Positions 52,286 to 61,958 of a DNA stretch of 64,000 nucleotides are shown piece after piece. Every line of letters begins with the position of its first letter. The stretch's first letter is position 1. Under the pieces are notes generated by a model. The model did no database searches and was not told where the DNA came from. It was given only the letters and a program-made list of their open reading frames with translations. The position numbers and the translations under genes were made by a program. Origin of the DNA: an uncultured Collinsella sp. (lineage in GTDB: Bacteria > Actinomycetota > Coriobacteriia > Coriobacteriales > Coriobacteriaceae); contig CAKUGR010000003.1 in the NCBI GenBank assembly GCA_934654775.1, positions 97,424 through 161,423 of the forward strand. The letters run 5' to 3'.

Positions 52286-53695
52286 TCACCCCAGCATCTC
52301 TTTGAGCGTAACAAGCTCGACATTGCCTATCGCAGCGGCACGTTGGCGGCAGTTGTCGGTAAATCCTTCCTTTGAGAATAAGTAGTACCGCTCGATACGC
52401 TCGCCCAAAAGAGTACCGCGGCGTAGGAGTGTATCGAGCACATCGGCTTCCACAGCCTCATTTCGCCATTTACATTCGCCGACGATGAGCCCGTTATCGA
52501 TACTTTCGAACACGATGTCGATTTCATCCTGCTGCTTTGTTTGAGGATTGGTTCCCCACCACGTTCCGATTCCTTTAAACAGAATGTCCAGGCTGCCGTT
52601 GGCCACTTGCTGAGCTAACCATTGGCGACAAATGTCCTCGAATACCGGCCCAACGAATGTCGGGAAATCGGTTTTAACGATTGCGCTTGCAATTTTATCC
52701 TCGAGTCCAACTTCGAGTGCGCCGGCGTATTTGGGAATGAAGTAGTACCAAAAACGAAAGAGGTTATCGCCGATGCGGTAGAAAACCTGACGTTTTTTGG
52801 CATGGACTTGAGGCGTTACGCGCTCAACAAGCTGAAGCTCGGCAAGGGCGTCAAGTAATTGGGATACTTGCGGGCTGTTGAGGCCAGTGGTATCGGCAAT
52901 CTCCTTAGGCCTGACGTAGCCGTTGGCAATCGCAGAAATAACGGCGTTGTAAATGGCGGGATTCCGCACCTCTTGAAGCAGGTAGTTTTCGGGTTCGATA
53001 TGCAGGTAGGCGCCCTGACGCAAAACATGCTTTGCAAGATTGTCTGCCGTTGAATCCGAATCATCGAACTGGCTGAGATACATGGGGATGCCGCCCACAG
53101 CCGCATAGAGCTCGACAAGCTTTTGAGGATCGGCTTGTGGAAGCATTTTCTTGGCATCGAAAATGGAAAAGGGCTTGAGCTTTATCTGCAGAGTTCTGCG
53201 TCCGTATAGAGGGCTTTTATAGCCCATGACCTGGTGCTCCATAAAGCTCATTGAAGACCCGCACAGAATAAGGAACAGCTTGCTCGATTCACGGTTTTGG
53301 TCGATGAGAACCTGAAGGAACGACGAGATGCCCGGATAGCAGGCGGCCAGATAGGGATATTCATCGATAACAAGAACCAGACGCTCCTTTTGAGCGATCT
53401 CGAAGGCAGCGGTGAGTGCGTTACAAATAGAGTTTGTTGTTGGCTCGGGCGTCATCAGGCCAAAGGCTGGGTCGATTTCCGAAAGGGCCTTGTTGAGCAG
53501 GCGAACGTTGTCGCCAATAGTTGTTTCGAGCGCCGTGAAAAAGCAAACTTTTGGCTTATTGGCGACAAAGGTTCTGAGCAGGCTTGTCTTGCCAACGCGG
53601 CGGCGTCCATAGACAACGGCAAATTGAAAAGGATCGCTGGAGTAGGCGGCATCGAGCTCGCACAGCTCGCGCTCTCGCCCAACAAAAGACGGCAT
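52286..53695 (-). CDS. AAA ATPase with C-terminal DUF234 nuclease-like domain
   Basis: 469 residues from ATG 53695, preferred because AGGTGAT, complementary to the 16S 3' end, lies 4 bases upstream; ATG 53701, GTG 53704 and GTG 53710 are alternatives. Walker A VYGRRRVGKTSLL (near 30), Walker B RLVLVIDEYPYLA (near 105), then a winged-helix part (PKEIADTTGLNSPQVSQLL near 267). The C-terminal DUF234 region has EIDIVFESI (near 400) and GECKWR (near 414), a possible PD-(D/E)XK core. Lower GC than neighbours. Common in mobile and defence-type contexts; function unknown. Confidence 0.75.
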   Translation of the reverse strand: MPSFVGRERELCELDAAYSSDPFQFAVVYGRRRVGKTSLLRTFVANKPKVCFFTALETTIGDNVRLLNKALSEIDPAFGLMTPEPTTNSICNALTAAFEIAQKERLVLVIDEYPYLAACYPGISSFLQVLIDQNRESSKLFLILCGSSMSFMEHQVMGYKSPLYGRRTLQIKLKPFSIFDAKKMLPQADPQKLVELYAAVGGIPMYLSQFDDSDSTADNLAKHVLRQGAYLHIEPENYLLQEVRNPAIYNAVISAIANGYVRPKEIADTTGLNSPQVSQLLDALAELQLVERVTPQVHAKKRQVFYRIGDNLFRFWYYFIPKYAGALEVGLEDKIASAIVKTDFPTFVGPVFEDICRQWLAQQVANGSLDILFKGIGTWWGTNPQTKQQDEIDIVFESIDNGLIVGECKWRNEAVEADVLDTLLRRGTLLGERIERYYLFSKEGFTDNCRQRAAAIGNVELVTLKEMLG

Positions 53696-53931
53696 TTGCA
53701 TCACCTGCACATAGATAAGGTATAACTAATTAAACTATAACGAATTAAGGTATGAATTACCATACATTGATCAAATGACTGATATGATGAACGAAAATTT
53801 TTACATCGACCCAGGTGAGAGGGTCAGACGTAGCTGGTGAGGACGTGAGGACGTAATAATCGCTCATTCTGCTAAAACTGTTAAACTCTGCTAAAGTTGC
53901 TAAACTTTGAGAGGAGATTACGGTCTGCAGA

Positions 53932-54105
53932 TGTTACAGATTGAGACGTTGTGTCCTGAGGGATTGTTTGTCTTGATCTGTAACATTTACGGGCCGATTT
54001 GCTCGATAACTGTTACAGATTGAGACGTTATGTTTCGAGGGACTGGTTTGTCTCGATCTGTAACATTTACGGGCCGATTTGGTCGATAACTGTTACAGAT
54101 TGAGA
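53932..54105. repeat. 79-80 bp tandem direct repeats with internal palindrome
   Basis: TGTTACAGATTGAGACGTT starts at 53932 and 54011 and partly again at 54091, periods of 79 and 80 bases. Each unit holds an inverted repeat: TGTTACAGATTGAGAC (53932-53947) with GTCTTGATCTGTAACA (53970-53985). Upstream, TGCTAAA-type words recur three times between 53871 and 53908. The 53711-53931 gap otherwise holds no gene. Confidence 0.75.
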
Positions 54106-54156
54106 TGATTGGCTGAGGCGTTTGCTGACAAAATGGAATCGCCTCAAAAATTCCCC

Positions 54157-54185
54157 TTGCCCATCCTCGGCTGTTTGGTTACTAT
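54157..54185 (+). promoter_or_regulatory. tRNA-Ser promoter
   Basis: TTGCCC (54157-54162) and TACTAT (54180-54185), 17-base spacer. Confidence 0.75.
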
Positions 54186-54199
54186 AGAACGGCTGTTAC

Positions 54200-54290
54200 G
54201 GAGAGCTGACCGAGAGGCCGAAGGTGCTCGCCTGCTAAGCGAGTATGCCCCAAAAGGGCATCTGGGGTTCGAATCCCCAGCTCTCCGCCA
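54200..54290 (+). tRNA. tRNA-Ser (GCT)
   Basis: 91 nt with CCA: acceptor GGAGAGC/GCTCTCC, anticodon loop CTGCTAA (anticodon GCT), long variable arm TGCCCCAAAAGGGCA, T-arm CTGGGG-TTCGAAT-CCCCAG. Confidence 0.95.
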
Positions 54291-54304
54291 GTATGAATTG
54301 AAAG

Positions 54305-54364
54305 AAGGGTCCCATTTGGGGCCCTTTTTTAATATCAGCTACGTTAGCTGGGAATTCGAACCCT
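54305..54364 (+). terminator. tRNA-Ser terminator and antisense T-arm motif
   Basis: AAGGGTCCC (54305-54313) pairs with GGGGCCCTT (54318-54326), then TTTT. ATTCGAACCC (54354-54363) downstream is the complement of GGGTTCGAAT in the T-arm (54265-54274). No second copy of the tRNA 3' end follows. Confidence 0.7.
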
Positions 54365-54372
54365 CAAAAATA

Positions 54373-54394
54373 GAGGCGCCCCGCTGGACGCCTC
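54373..54394 (-). terminator. terminator of the D,D-carboxypeptidase gene
   Basis: GAGGCG (54373-54378) and CGCCTC (54389-54394); on the minus strand followed by TATTTTT. Confidence 0.75.
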
Positions 54395-54424
54395 ATTTGG
54401 TTTGGATGTGATATTGCCCCGGCG

Positions 54425-55765
54425 CTATACCTCGGGTGCCTTGGCTACGGTCTCGCTCTCAGCTGTGAGCGGGCGGTTGTCGATGCGGCGGCCCAGGCGG
54501 TCGAGCTTCACGAGCAGCCACTCGATGGGATTGGGCCCCGTTCCTTCCTCGTCGGCAACCAGATCCATAACGGCAATCTTGGTGCCGTCCTGCTTAAGCG
54601 TAACGCTGCCCACCTTATCGCCAACATGCACCGTGCCCGAAAGGTCATCGTAGCTAACCTTTTCGGTCACTTTGCCGGCGAGTGAGAACACCGTTGCCTG
54701 TGCGGCGGGGTCGGCGAGCGTGGCATCGATCGTCTTGTCCGTCCAATCTGTCTGGCTAATGCGCGCCATGAGCGGGTTGCCGTTGGCGGTCTTCTCCTGC
54801 GTGTTGGCGATCGCGACCGTGACCTTGTGGCCGTAGTACCAGTTGGCAAGGGTGGCGGTATCGGTAAAGCGCTGGTCGGTGGTGGTGGAGTTCAAAATAA
54901 CGGTGTAGATCTCGTCGCCGTCGCGGTTGTAGGCGCTCGTAAAGCAATAGCCCGCGTCGTCGGTGGTTCCGGTCTTGCCGCCAATGTTTCCGTCCTGACC
55001 GAGCAAAACGTTGTGCGTGTCCATGGAATGCGAATGGTCTGAGCCATCGGCGCCCGTAACCTCAATCCAAGAATCCTCGCTCGCGACGACTTTACGAATC
55101 GTATCGTTTTTCATGGCCTCCTGCATCATCAGTGCCACGTCATGTGCGGTTGAGTGCATGTCGCCGGCCCATTCATCAAAGTCCAGACCGTGTGGGTTCT
55201 CAAAGACCGTGCCGGTGCAGCCGAGCTTTTTGGCGCGCTCGTTCATAGCCTTCACAAAGGTTGCCTCAGCGTCTTTGGTCTTGGGGTCGATCTTTTTGCC
55301 CACGTACTCGGCAAGCACGATGGCGGCGTCGTTGCCCGAGGGGATCATCAGGCCGCGCAGAGCCTGCTCCACGGTGAGCTCGTCGCCTTCGAGCAGGCCG
55401 GCGGTCGAGTTGCCCACGGTGGCGGCAGCGTTGCTCACCGTGACCTTCTCATCCATCTTGCAATTCTCTACGGTCAAAATCGCGGTCATGACCTTGGTAA
55501 TCGACGCGATCTTAACCTGCTCGTCGGCGCTGCGGGCGTAATAGACGGTGCCGTCCTTGCCCATGACGATCGCGTTGGTGGCATCGATGTCGGGCAGGTT
55601 CTCTGCCGTGATGCCGCGTACGTCGGCGGTTTTGCCGCAAACGTTGTCGGTTGTGAGCACTTGTGCGCCGGCAGCAGTAGGCATGCTGGCGGCAAGGGTG
55701 ATGGCGCAGGCAAAGCCGGCGACAAGCTGGACAGAGCGCTTTGCAAAAGAGGTAAGGGACTTCAC
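54425..55765 (-). CDS. serine-type D-Ala-D-Ala carboxypeptidase (S11, DacF/VanY-type context)
   Basis: 446 residues from GTG 55765, which gives a canonical signal peptide (basic residues then a 20-residue hydrophobic core ending AGAQ); GTG 55801 lies too close to a TATACT box and is less likely. Active-site motifs: SITK (near 92), SGN (near 147) and KTG (near 252). C-terminal PBP5-like domain, no strong C-terminal anchor visible. Trims D-Ala-D-Ala pentapeptides of peptidoglycan outside the membrane. Divergent from a VanR/S-like two-component pair. Confidence 0.88.
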   Translation of the reverse strand: MKSLTSFAKRSVQLVAGFACAITLAASMPTAAGAQVLTTDNVCGKTADVRGITAENLPDIDATNAIVMGKDGTVYYARSADEQVKIASITKVMTAILTVENCKMDEKVTVSNAAATVGNSTAGLLEGDELTVEQALRGLMIPSGNDAAIVLAEYVGKKIDPKTKDAEATFVKAMNERAKKLGCTGTVFENPHGLDFDEWAGDMHSTAHDVALMMQEAMKNDTIRKVVASEDSWIEVTGADGSDHSHSMDTHNVLLGQDGNIGGKTGTTDDAGYCFTSAYNRDGDEIYTVILNSTTTDQRFTDTATLANWYYGHKVTVAIANTQEKTANGNPLMARISQTDWTDKTIDATLADPAAQATVFSLAGKVTEKVSYDDLSGTVHVGDKVGSVTLKQDGTKIAVMDLVADEEGTGPNPIEWLLVKLDRLGRRIDNRPLTAESETVAKAPEV

Positions 55766-55882
55766 GGATTTCGCTTTCGACGGGATGGTCTCTTCTGGCA
55801 CTAGAGTATATCGTTTACCGGCGGTGACGATCGTTGCGCGCGTGCATGGCCCGCATCCGTGCTCGAACGGCCGCTTGGGTGC

Positions 55883-55897
55883 TTAAGGTCGACTTAA
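55883..55897. promoter_or_regulatory. candidate operator between the carboxypeptidase gene and the response regulator
   Basis: TTAAGGTCGACTTAA: TTAAG (55883-55887) and CTTAA (55893-55897) around a palindromic centre. It sits between two divergent genes with CATAAT (55937-55942) as a possible -10 for the regulator gene. Confidence 0.4.
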
Positions 55898-55962
55898 TCG
55901 CCCGCGCTTGTTGTGTGTGGTGGGCGCCGCCTCGGGCATAATGGAGCGCGAGAGGAGCACGC

Positions 55963-56658
55963 ATGAACGAGCGCATACTGGTAGTTGATGACGAGAAGGC
56001 CATCGCCGACCTGGTTGGTATCTTCCTTACAAAAGAGGGCTTTGATGTCCAGATCGCCTACAGCGGGGCCGATGCGGCCAAGGCAATTCTGGAGCAAGAG
56101 TTCGACCTAGCACTGCTCGATGTCATGCTGCCCGATATCGATGGCTTTGAGCTGCTGCGTACCATCCGTTCCAGCCATACCTATCCCGTAATTATGTTGA
56201 CGGCACGCGATGCCCAGCAGGATAAGATCGAAGGCCTTTCGCTTGGCGCGGACGATTACGTGGTCAAGCCGTTCCGCCCGCTGGAGCTCATCGCGCGCGT
56301 TCATGCTCAGTTGCGCCGCTACACCAGCTACGGTAGCCGCGCGCAGGTGGCCGAGTCGCCGACCCTCCAGCTCGACGGCCTCGAGATCAACCGTGACGCT
56401 CGCTCTGTGACGGTGGACGGTGCGCCGGTGCGCCTCACGCCCATCGAGTATTCCATCTTGCTGTATCTGGCCGAGCATCACGGCAGTGTAGTGCCCGTGG
56501 AGGACCTGTTCCGCGCGGTGTGGAACGAGGACTTTATGCCCGGCTCCAACAACACAGTGATGGTGCACATCCGCCACCTGCGTGAAAAGATCGGCGACGA
56601 CGCCCAAAAGCCACGCTTTATCAAAAACGTCTGGGGCGTCGGCTACATCATCGAATAA
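55963..56658 (+). CDS. OmpR/VanR-type response regulator
   Basis: 231 residues. Receiver: LVVDDEKAIADLV at the start, phosphoacceptor Asp in LALLDVMLPDIDG (near 53), switch Thr in MLTAR, Lys in VVKPF (near 104). C-terminal winged-helix DNA-binding domain with RLTPIEYSILLYLAEH (near 155). The N-terminus closely follows VanR. It probably controls its own kinase partner and the divergent carboxypeptidase. Confidence 0.9.
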   Translation: MNERILVVDDEKAIADLVGIFLTKEGFDVQIAYSGADAAKAILEQEFDLALLDVMLPDIDGFELLRTIRSSHTYPVIMLTARDAQQDKIEGLSLGADDYVVKPFRPLELIARVHAQLRRYTSYGSRAQVAESPTLQLDGLEINRDARSVTVDGAPVRLTPIEYSILLYLAEHHGSVVPVEDLFRAVWNEDFMPGSNNTVMVHIRHLREKIGDDAQKPRFIKNVWGVGYIIE

Positions 56659-56683
56659 CGCCTTTGTTTGTGAGGACATGGAC

Positions 56684-57922
56684 ATGACAAAAGACGATAG
56701 GCAGGCATTCGAGGTGCCCGATCGACTCTTTGAATATGTACGGGCAGTCGTCGACAATCGTGCGCTCGCGACGGTGCTGCTCTTTTTGCTGAGCCTGCTG
56801 CTGATCGGCATTAATAATATCGCTGGCATCCTGGCGGCTCTGCTCGTTGGCTTTTTGCTGATCGATCGATTCGAAATCGTTCGCCGCTGCGTGGTGATCG
56901 GCGGCGCCGCATGGACCATCACATTGGCGATTGGAGCCATGGCGCTTGGCGGCATGGCCGAGCCTGTGTTCTTTGACGCCGCCTTTGTGTTTAACATGCT
57001 CGGCTTTGTGCTGGCGCTCGCCGTGTGCGTCCTGTTCTTTTGCGGCCGCGCTCTGTACTATCAGGGCTATGAGCAGGGCGGGCAGCATGCCGACCGCGTG
57101 CTTGCCGCCCGTATTCAGGATCGCCTGATCGATCACCCCGACGCCTGGGACAATATCGACGGCGATTTCCTCGAGGTCGAGGGCGCGCTCAACAAGGTTC
57201 GTGATTGCGAGCGCAAAGTCCAGCAGGCCCTGCGCGACGAGTCACATCGCAAGGATGACTTGGTCACCTACTTGGCGCACGACCTACGCACGCCGCTTGC
57301 CAGCGTGGTGGGCTATCTTTCGCTGTTGCAGGAGGCTCCCGATCTGCCAGTTGAGCAGCGTGCGCGCTTTACGGGTGTGGCGCTCGACAAGGCTCACCGG
57401 CTCGATGCACTCATCGAGGAGTTCTTCGACATCACGCGCTTTGACTTCCACGATATCGTGCTCACGCGCGGTTATGTTGACCTGGGATTGCTGCTGGCGC
57501 AGGTGGCCGACGAGTTCTATCCCATTCTCAACGAGCAACACAAAGATGTCCAAGTTGATGTGCGCGAGGACCTGACGGTGCTCGTGGACGGCGACAAGAT
57601 GGCCCGCGTGTTCAACAACATTATGAAAAACGCCATCGCCTATAGTTACGAAGGATCGGTTATTACGATTGAAGCTGGGCGCCAAGACAACGGCGGCGTG
57701 CGGGTGCGCTTTATCAACCAGGGCGATCCTATTCCCGAGGCAAAGCTCAAGGTGATCTTTGAGAAGTTCTATCGCTTGGATGCGGCGCGCGCAACCAAGC
57801 GAGGTGGCGCTGGGCTGGGGCTTGCCATCGCCAAGGAGATCGTTTCGGCGCACGGTGGCACTATCGCGTGCGAATCGACGCCCGAGCATACCGTATTTAC
57901 CATTGAGCTGCCCGCCGCGTAG
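56684..57922 (+). CDS. histidine kinase of the VanS-like pair
   Basis: 412 residues from ATG 56684 (GAGG 8 bases upstream). Two to four membrane helices (about 20-140), a linker, then the HisKA box TYLAHDLRTPLASVVGYL (His near 193) and the catalytic ATPase with NNIMKNAIAYS (near 312) and GGAGLGLAIAKEI (near 381). It senses an unknown signal at the cytoplasmic membrane and phosphorylates the preceding regulator. Confidence 0.9.
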   Translation: MTKDDRQAFEVPDRLFEYVRAVVDNRALATVLLFLLSLLLIGINNIAGILAALLVGFLLIDRFEIVRRCVVIGGAAWTITLAIGAMALGGMAEPVFFDAAFVFNMLGFVLALAVCVLFFCGRALYYQGYEQGGQHADRVLAARIQDRLIDHPDAWDNIDGDFLEVEGALNKVRDCERKVQQALRDESHRKDDLVTYLAHDLRTPLASVVGYLSLLQEAPDLPVEQRARFTGVALDKAHRLDALIEEFFDITRFDFHDIVLTRGYVDLGLLLAQVADEFYPILNEQHKDVQVDVREDLTVLVDGDKMARVFNNIMKNAIAYSYEGSVITIEAGRQDNGGVRVRFINQGDPIPEAKLKVIFEKFYRLDAARATKRGGAGLGLAIAKEIVSAHGGTIACESTPEHTVFTIELPAA

Positions 57923-58025
57923 CGAAGGCGACCTTACAAACACCTGACAATGCGCTCACGTGCGTATGAGCCGCAATTTCTACTATCGATACTGCTGAAT
58001 TGATATCGATGTGGAGGTATGCGGT

Positions 58026-58901
<876 letters not shown>

Positions 58902-58965
58902 TACTATCTAGTGCAGGCGCCTTTAGGGTTAAGATGCGGTCATGCCGGCCGCAAAGGGGTTCAAC

Positions 58966-59694
58966 ATGATCTACTACGTCGAGGACGATGACAACATCAG
59001 GGATTTGACGGTCTACGCGCTGCGCAAGCAGGGAATCGAGGCCGAGGGCTTTTCGTGCGATGGCGAGTTTAAGGCCGCCGTGGCGCGACGGGTGCCCGAT
59101 GCTGTGCTGCTCGACATCATGCTGCCCGATACCGACGGCTTGGCGATTATGCGTCGCCTGCGCGCCGATCGCCTGACGGCGACGGTGCCCATCATGATGC
59201 TCACCGCCAAGGACACTGAGCTCGACAAAGTCATGGCGCTCGATGGCGGTGCCGACGATTACCTGACCAAGCCGTTTTCGCTCATGGAGCTCGCCAGCCG
59301 CTGCCGTGCGCTGCTGCGCCGCGGCGGCATGGTCAAGCAGGCGAGCGATGTGCTCAGCGTGGGCGATATCGTGCTTTCGCCCAGCCACCGCGAGGTGACT
59401 GTTGCCGGTGAGCCGCTCAAGCTCACCCTGCGCGAGTTCGACCTGCTCGAGTACCTCATGCGCAAGCCCGGCGTGGTTTTTACCCGCGAGTCGCTGCTGC
59501 AGAGCGTGTGGGGCTGGGACTTCGACGGCGGTTCGCGCACCGTCGACGTGCACGTGCAGACGCTCCGCCAAAAGCTCGGCGAGCATGCGAGCGCTATCGA
59601 GACCGTGCGCGGTGTGGGCTATCGCCTGGCCGAGCCTTCTGCCGGTGACGATGCCGAAGAAGCCGGCAGCGCGGCCACCGTATCGGAGGAGTAA
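58966..59694 (+). CDS. OmpR/PhoB-type response regulator
   Basis: 242 residues from ATG 58966 (AAAGGGG 7 bases upstream). YYVEDDDNIRDL at the start, phosphoacceptor Asp in VLLDIMLPDTDG (near 51), LTKPFS (near 103) and winged helix with LREFDLLEYLMRKPG (near 152). The position after pstB suggests PhoB-type phosphate control; the downstream kinase overlaps functionally. Confidence 0.88.
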   Translation: MIYYVEDDDNIRDLTVYALRKQGIEAEGFSCDGEFKAAVARRVPDAVLLDIMLPDTDGLAIMRRLRADRLTATVPIMMLTAKDTELDKVMALDGGADDYLTKPFSLMELASRCRALLRRGGMVKQASDVLSVGDIVLSPSHREVTVAGEPLKLTLREFDLLEYLMRKPGVVFTRESLLQSVWGWDFDGGSRTVDVHVQTLRQKLGEHASAIETVRGVGYRLAEPSAGDDAEEAGSAATVSEE

Positions 59695-59697
59695 CCC

Positions 59698-61122
59698 GTG
59701 GTCTTCGCCCCCCAGGGAAAACGCACCCTGTCGCATCGCGTGTTTGCGACGATTTTTGTCTGTGCCATGGCGGTTATCGTGGCGTTTACGGTGCTGGGCG
59801 CATTCTTTGTGCAAAACACCTTGGCGGATGCCACGAGTGCCAATCTGGCGCAGGAAACTGAGCTCATTGCTGCCGCCCTCGACGAGCAGCAGGAGCCCAT
59901 CCCGTTCTTGCGCAGTCTCGATCGCGAGGACTTGCGCATCACGCTGATTAACAAAGACGGGTCAGTTGCCTACGACAACGAGGCGTCACCTTCGATGCTG
60001 CCCAATCACGGCGATCGCCCCGAGGTCGCCGAGGCCTTCGAGAGCGGCTCGGGCTCCGCGGAGCGCGCAAGTTCTACGCTCGATGAGATCATGTTGTATC
60101 GCGCCGTGCGTCTTGATAACGGTCAGGTTGTTCGTCTGGCGCAAGCTCAGCCCGGCGTTGCGGCGATTTTGCTGTCGATGGTGGCGCCGATGTTGCTTAT
60201 CGCGGCAGCCGGCGCGGTGCTCTCGTTTTTCCTAGCACGTCGCGAGTCCCGTGCCATTATTGCGCCGTTGCAAGAGGTAGATCTGGACCATCCACGCCGC
60301 AGCTACGAGCATGCCTATGCCGAGATGGTTCCCATGCTCGAGCGCATTGAGTCGCAGCGTCAGGAGCTTAAACGCCAGATGGCAGTGCTGGCGGACAACG
60401 ACCGCATGCGTCGCGAGTTCACGGCAAATATCACCCATGAGCTCAAGACCCCGCTTACCGCGATTTCGGGCTATGCCGAGCTTATTGCAAACGGCATGGT
60501 CGAGGGTGAGGACGATCTGCGCACCTTTGGCGGCCGCATCTACCGTGAGGCGGGCCGTTTGGCGGCGCTCGTCAACGATATCCTCACGCTTTCGAACTTG
60601 GATGAGGCCGAGCGTGCGAGCGATGGCGAGGCGGTGCCCATTGGCTCCACGGAGCCCATTGAGCTTTCGCGTGCTATCTACGCGGTCGAGCAACGTCTTG
60701 AGCAGGTCGCTCGCCAGGCGAATGTGACGATAGACCATGAGACCAAGCCTGTGGTCGTCGAAGGCGTAACGCGCCTGATCGATGAGCTCATCTATAACCT
60801 GGCGAGCAACGCCATTCGCTACAACCGGCCCGGCGGTACGGTGACGTTGCGGTGCGGAACCAACGACGACGGGCACCCGTATCTGTCGGTTGCCGATACG
60901 GGTATTGGCATTGCGCCCGAGGAGCAGGGTAAGGTATTCGAGCGTTTCTATCGCGTTGACAAGAGCCGTTCTAAAGCGCGCGGTGGAACGGGTCTGGGTC
61001 TGGCCATCGTCAAGCATGCCGCTCTGTATCATCACGCCTCGCTCGATCTGTCAAGCGAGCTGGGGGTGGGGACCACCATCACAGTGACGTTTCCCGTGCA
61101 ACAGGACGAGCAGTTCGTGTAG
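59698..61122 (+). CDS. histidine kinase (PhoR-like)
   Basis: 474 residues, GTG start (GGAGGAGT upstream). Two membrane helices (about 18-40 and 160-182) flank an extracytoplasmic sensor domain. HisKA FTANITHELKTPLTAISGYAEL (His near 249), then NAIRYNRPGG (near 374), DTGIGIAPEEQGKVFERFYRVD and GGTGLGLAIVKH (near 430). Context with pstB and the regulator suggests phosphate sensing. No clear pho box could be placed by eye. Confidence 0.88.
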   Translation: MVFAPQGKRTLSHRVFATIFVCAMAVIVAFTVLGAFFVQNTLADATSANLAQETELIAAALDEQQEPIPFLRSLDREDLRITLINKDGSVAYDNEASPSMLPNHGDRPEVAEAFESGSGSAERASSTLDEIMLYRAVRLDNGQVVRLAQAQPGVAAILLSMVAPMLLIAAAGAVLSFFLARRESRAIIAPLQEVDLDHPRRSYEHAYAEMVPMLERIESQRQELKRQMAVLADNDRMRREFTANITHELKTPLTAISGYAELIANGMVEGEDDLRTFGGRIYREAGRLAALVNDILTLSNLDEAERASDGEAVPIGSTEPIELSRAIYAVEQRLEQVARQANVTIDHETKPVVVEGVTRLIDELIYNLASNAIRYNRPGGTVTLRCGTNDDGHPYLSVADTGIGIAPEEQGKVFERFYRVDKSRSKARGGTGLGLAIVKHAALYHHASLDLSSELGVGTTITVTFPVQQDEQFV

Positions 61123-61298
61123 CAGTGCTGCAAACATGTGAATTTCACGCCGCATCGGGGCTGCCGGTGCGGCGTTAATGTTGCGCAACAATGGTGTAAG
61201 CGCTGTATCTTATGTATAGAGTTCGGACTTGGCAAAAAGATGCGATATCATACGAGCAGTTTTGTCGATATGAATTAGGGAAATGAAAGGCAAGCTGC

Positions 61299-61955
61299 AT
61301 GACCCTTCTCGAACTGTTCCAGCTGCTTAAAAAGCACCTTAAGCTGGTCATCGCCCTCCCGGTGGTCTGCGCGATCGCGATGGGCGTCGTGTCCTTCACC
61401 ATGATGGACAACACCTACACCGCCACGACGAGCATGTACATTCTCGCCAAGACCGATGGTAGCCAGACGAGCTACTACAACGACCTGTCGGCGAGCCAGA
61501 TGCTCTCCAACGATATCGCGACGCTGCTCGATAGCGACAGCGTCAAGAGCGGTGCTGCTAAGGAGCTGGGTCTTTCCAACTTGGATGATTACAAGGTGAG
61601 CGTTACGAGCGAGACCACGACTCGTGTCATTTCGCTGTCCGTGACCGGCGCCAGCCCCGACGGTGCCGCCGCTGTCGCCAACGCCATTGCCAACTCGGTG
61701 TCTACCGTGGCTCAGGACGTTGACGCCGCCCAGGCTGTCAACGTGATCGATAAGGCAAAGATCCCCAGCCAGCCCAGCGGCCCCAACCGCAAGCTCTACA
61801 TCGCGGTCGCCGCTCTGGCCGGCCTGTTCGTCGCCGTTGCGATTGTCGTGCTGCTCGACATGCTCAATACCCGCGTCCGCTCCGTTGACGATGCCGTCGA
61901 GCTGCTCGGTGTGCCCGTTATCGGTCGTTTCCCCGTTGTGAAGGGCGGTAAGTAA
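61299..61955 (+). CDS. Wzz/YveK-type polysaccharide chain-length protein
   Basis: 218 residues. Two membrane helices (about 18-38 and 165-190) flank an extracytoplasmic domain, the Wzz layout; the C-terminus NTRVRSVDDAVELLGVPVIGRFP is the typical Wzz end that contacts the kinase. It likely activates the tyrosine kinase encoded next and sets the length of capsule or exopolysaccharide. Confidence 0.85.
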   Translation: MTLLELFQLLKKHLKLVIALPVVCAIAMGVVSFTMMDNTYTATTSMYILAKTDGSQTSYYNDLSASQMLSNDIATLLDSDSVKSGAAKELGLSNLDDYKVSVTSETTTRVISLSVTGASPDGAAAVANAIANSVSTVAQDVDAAQAVNVIDKAKIPSQPSGPNRKLYIAVAALAGLFVAVAIVVLLDMLNTRVRSVDDAVELLGVPVIGRFPVVKGGK

Positions 61956-61958
61956 TTC

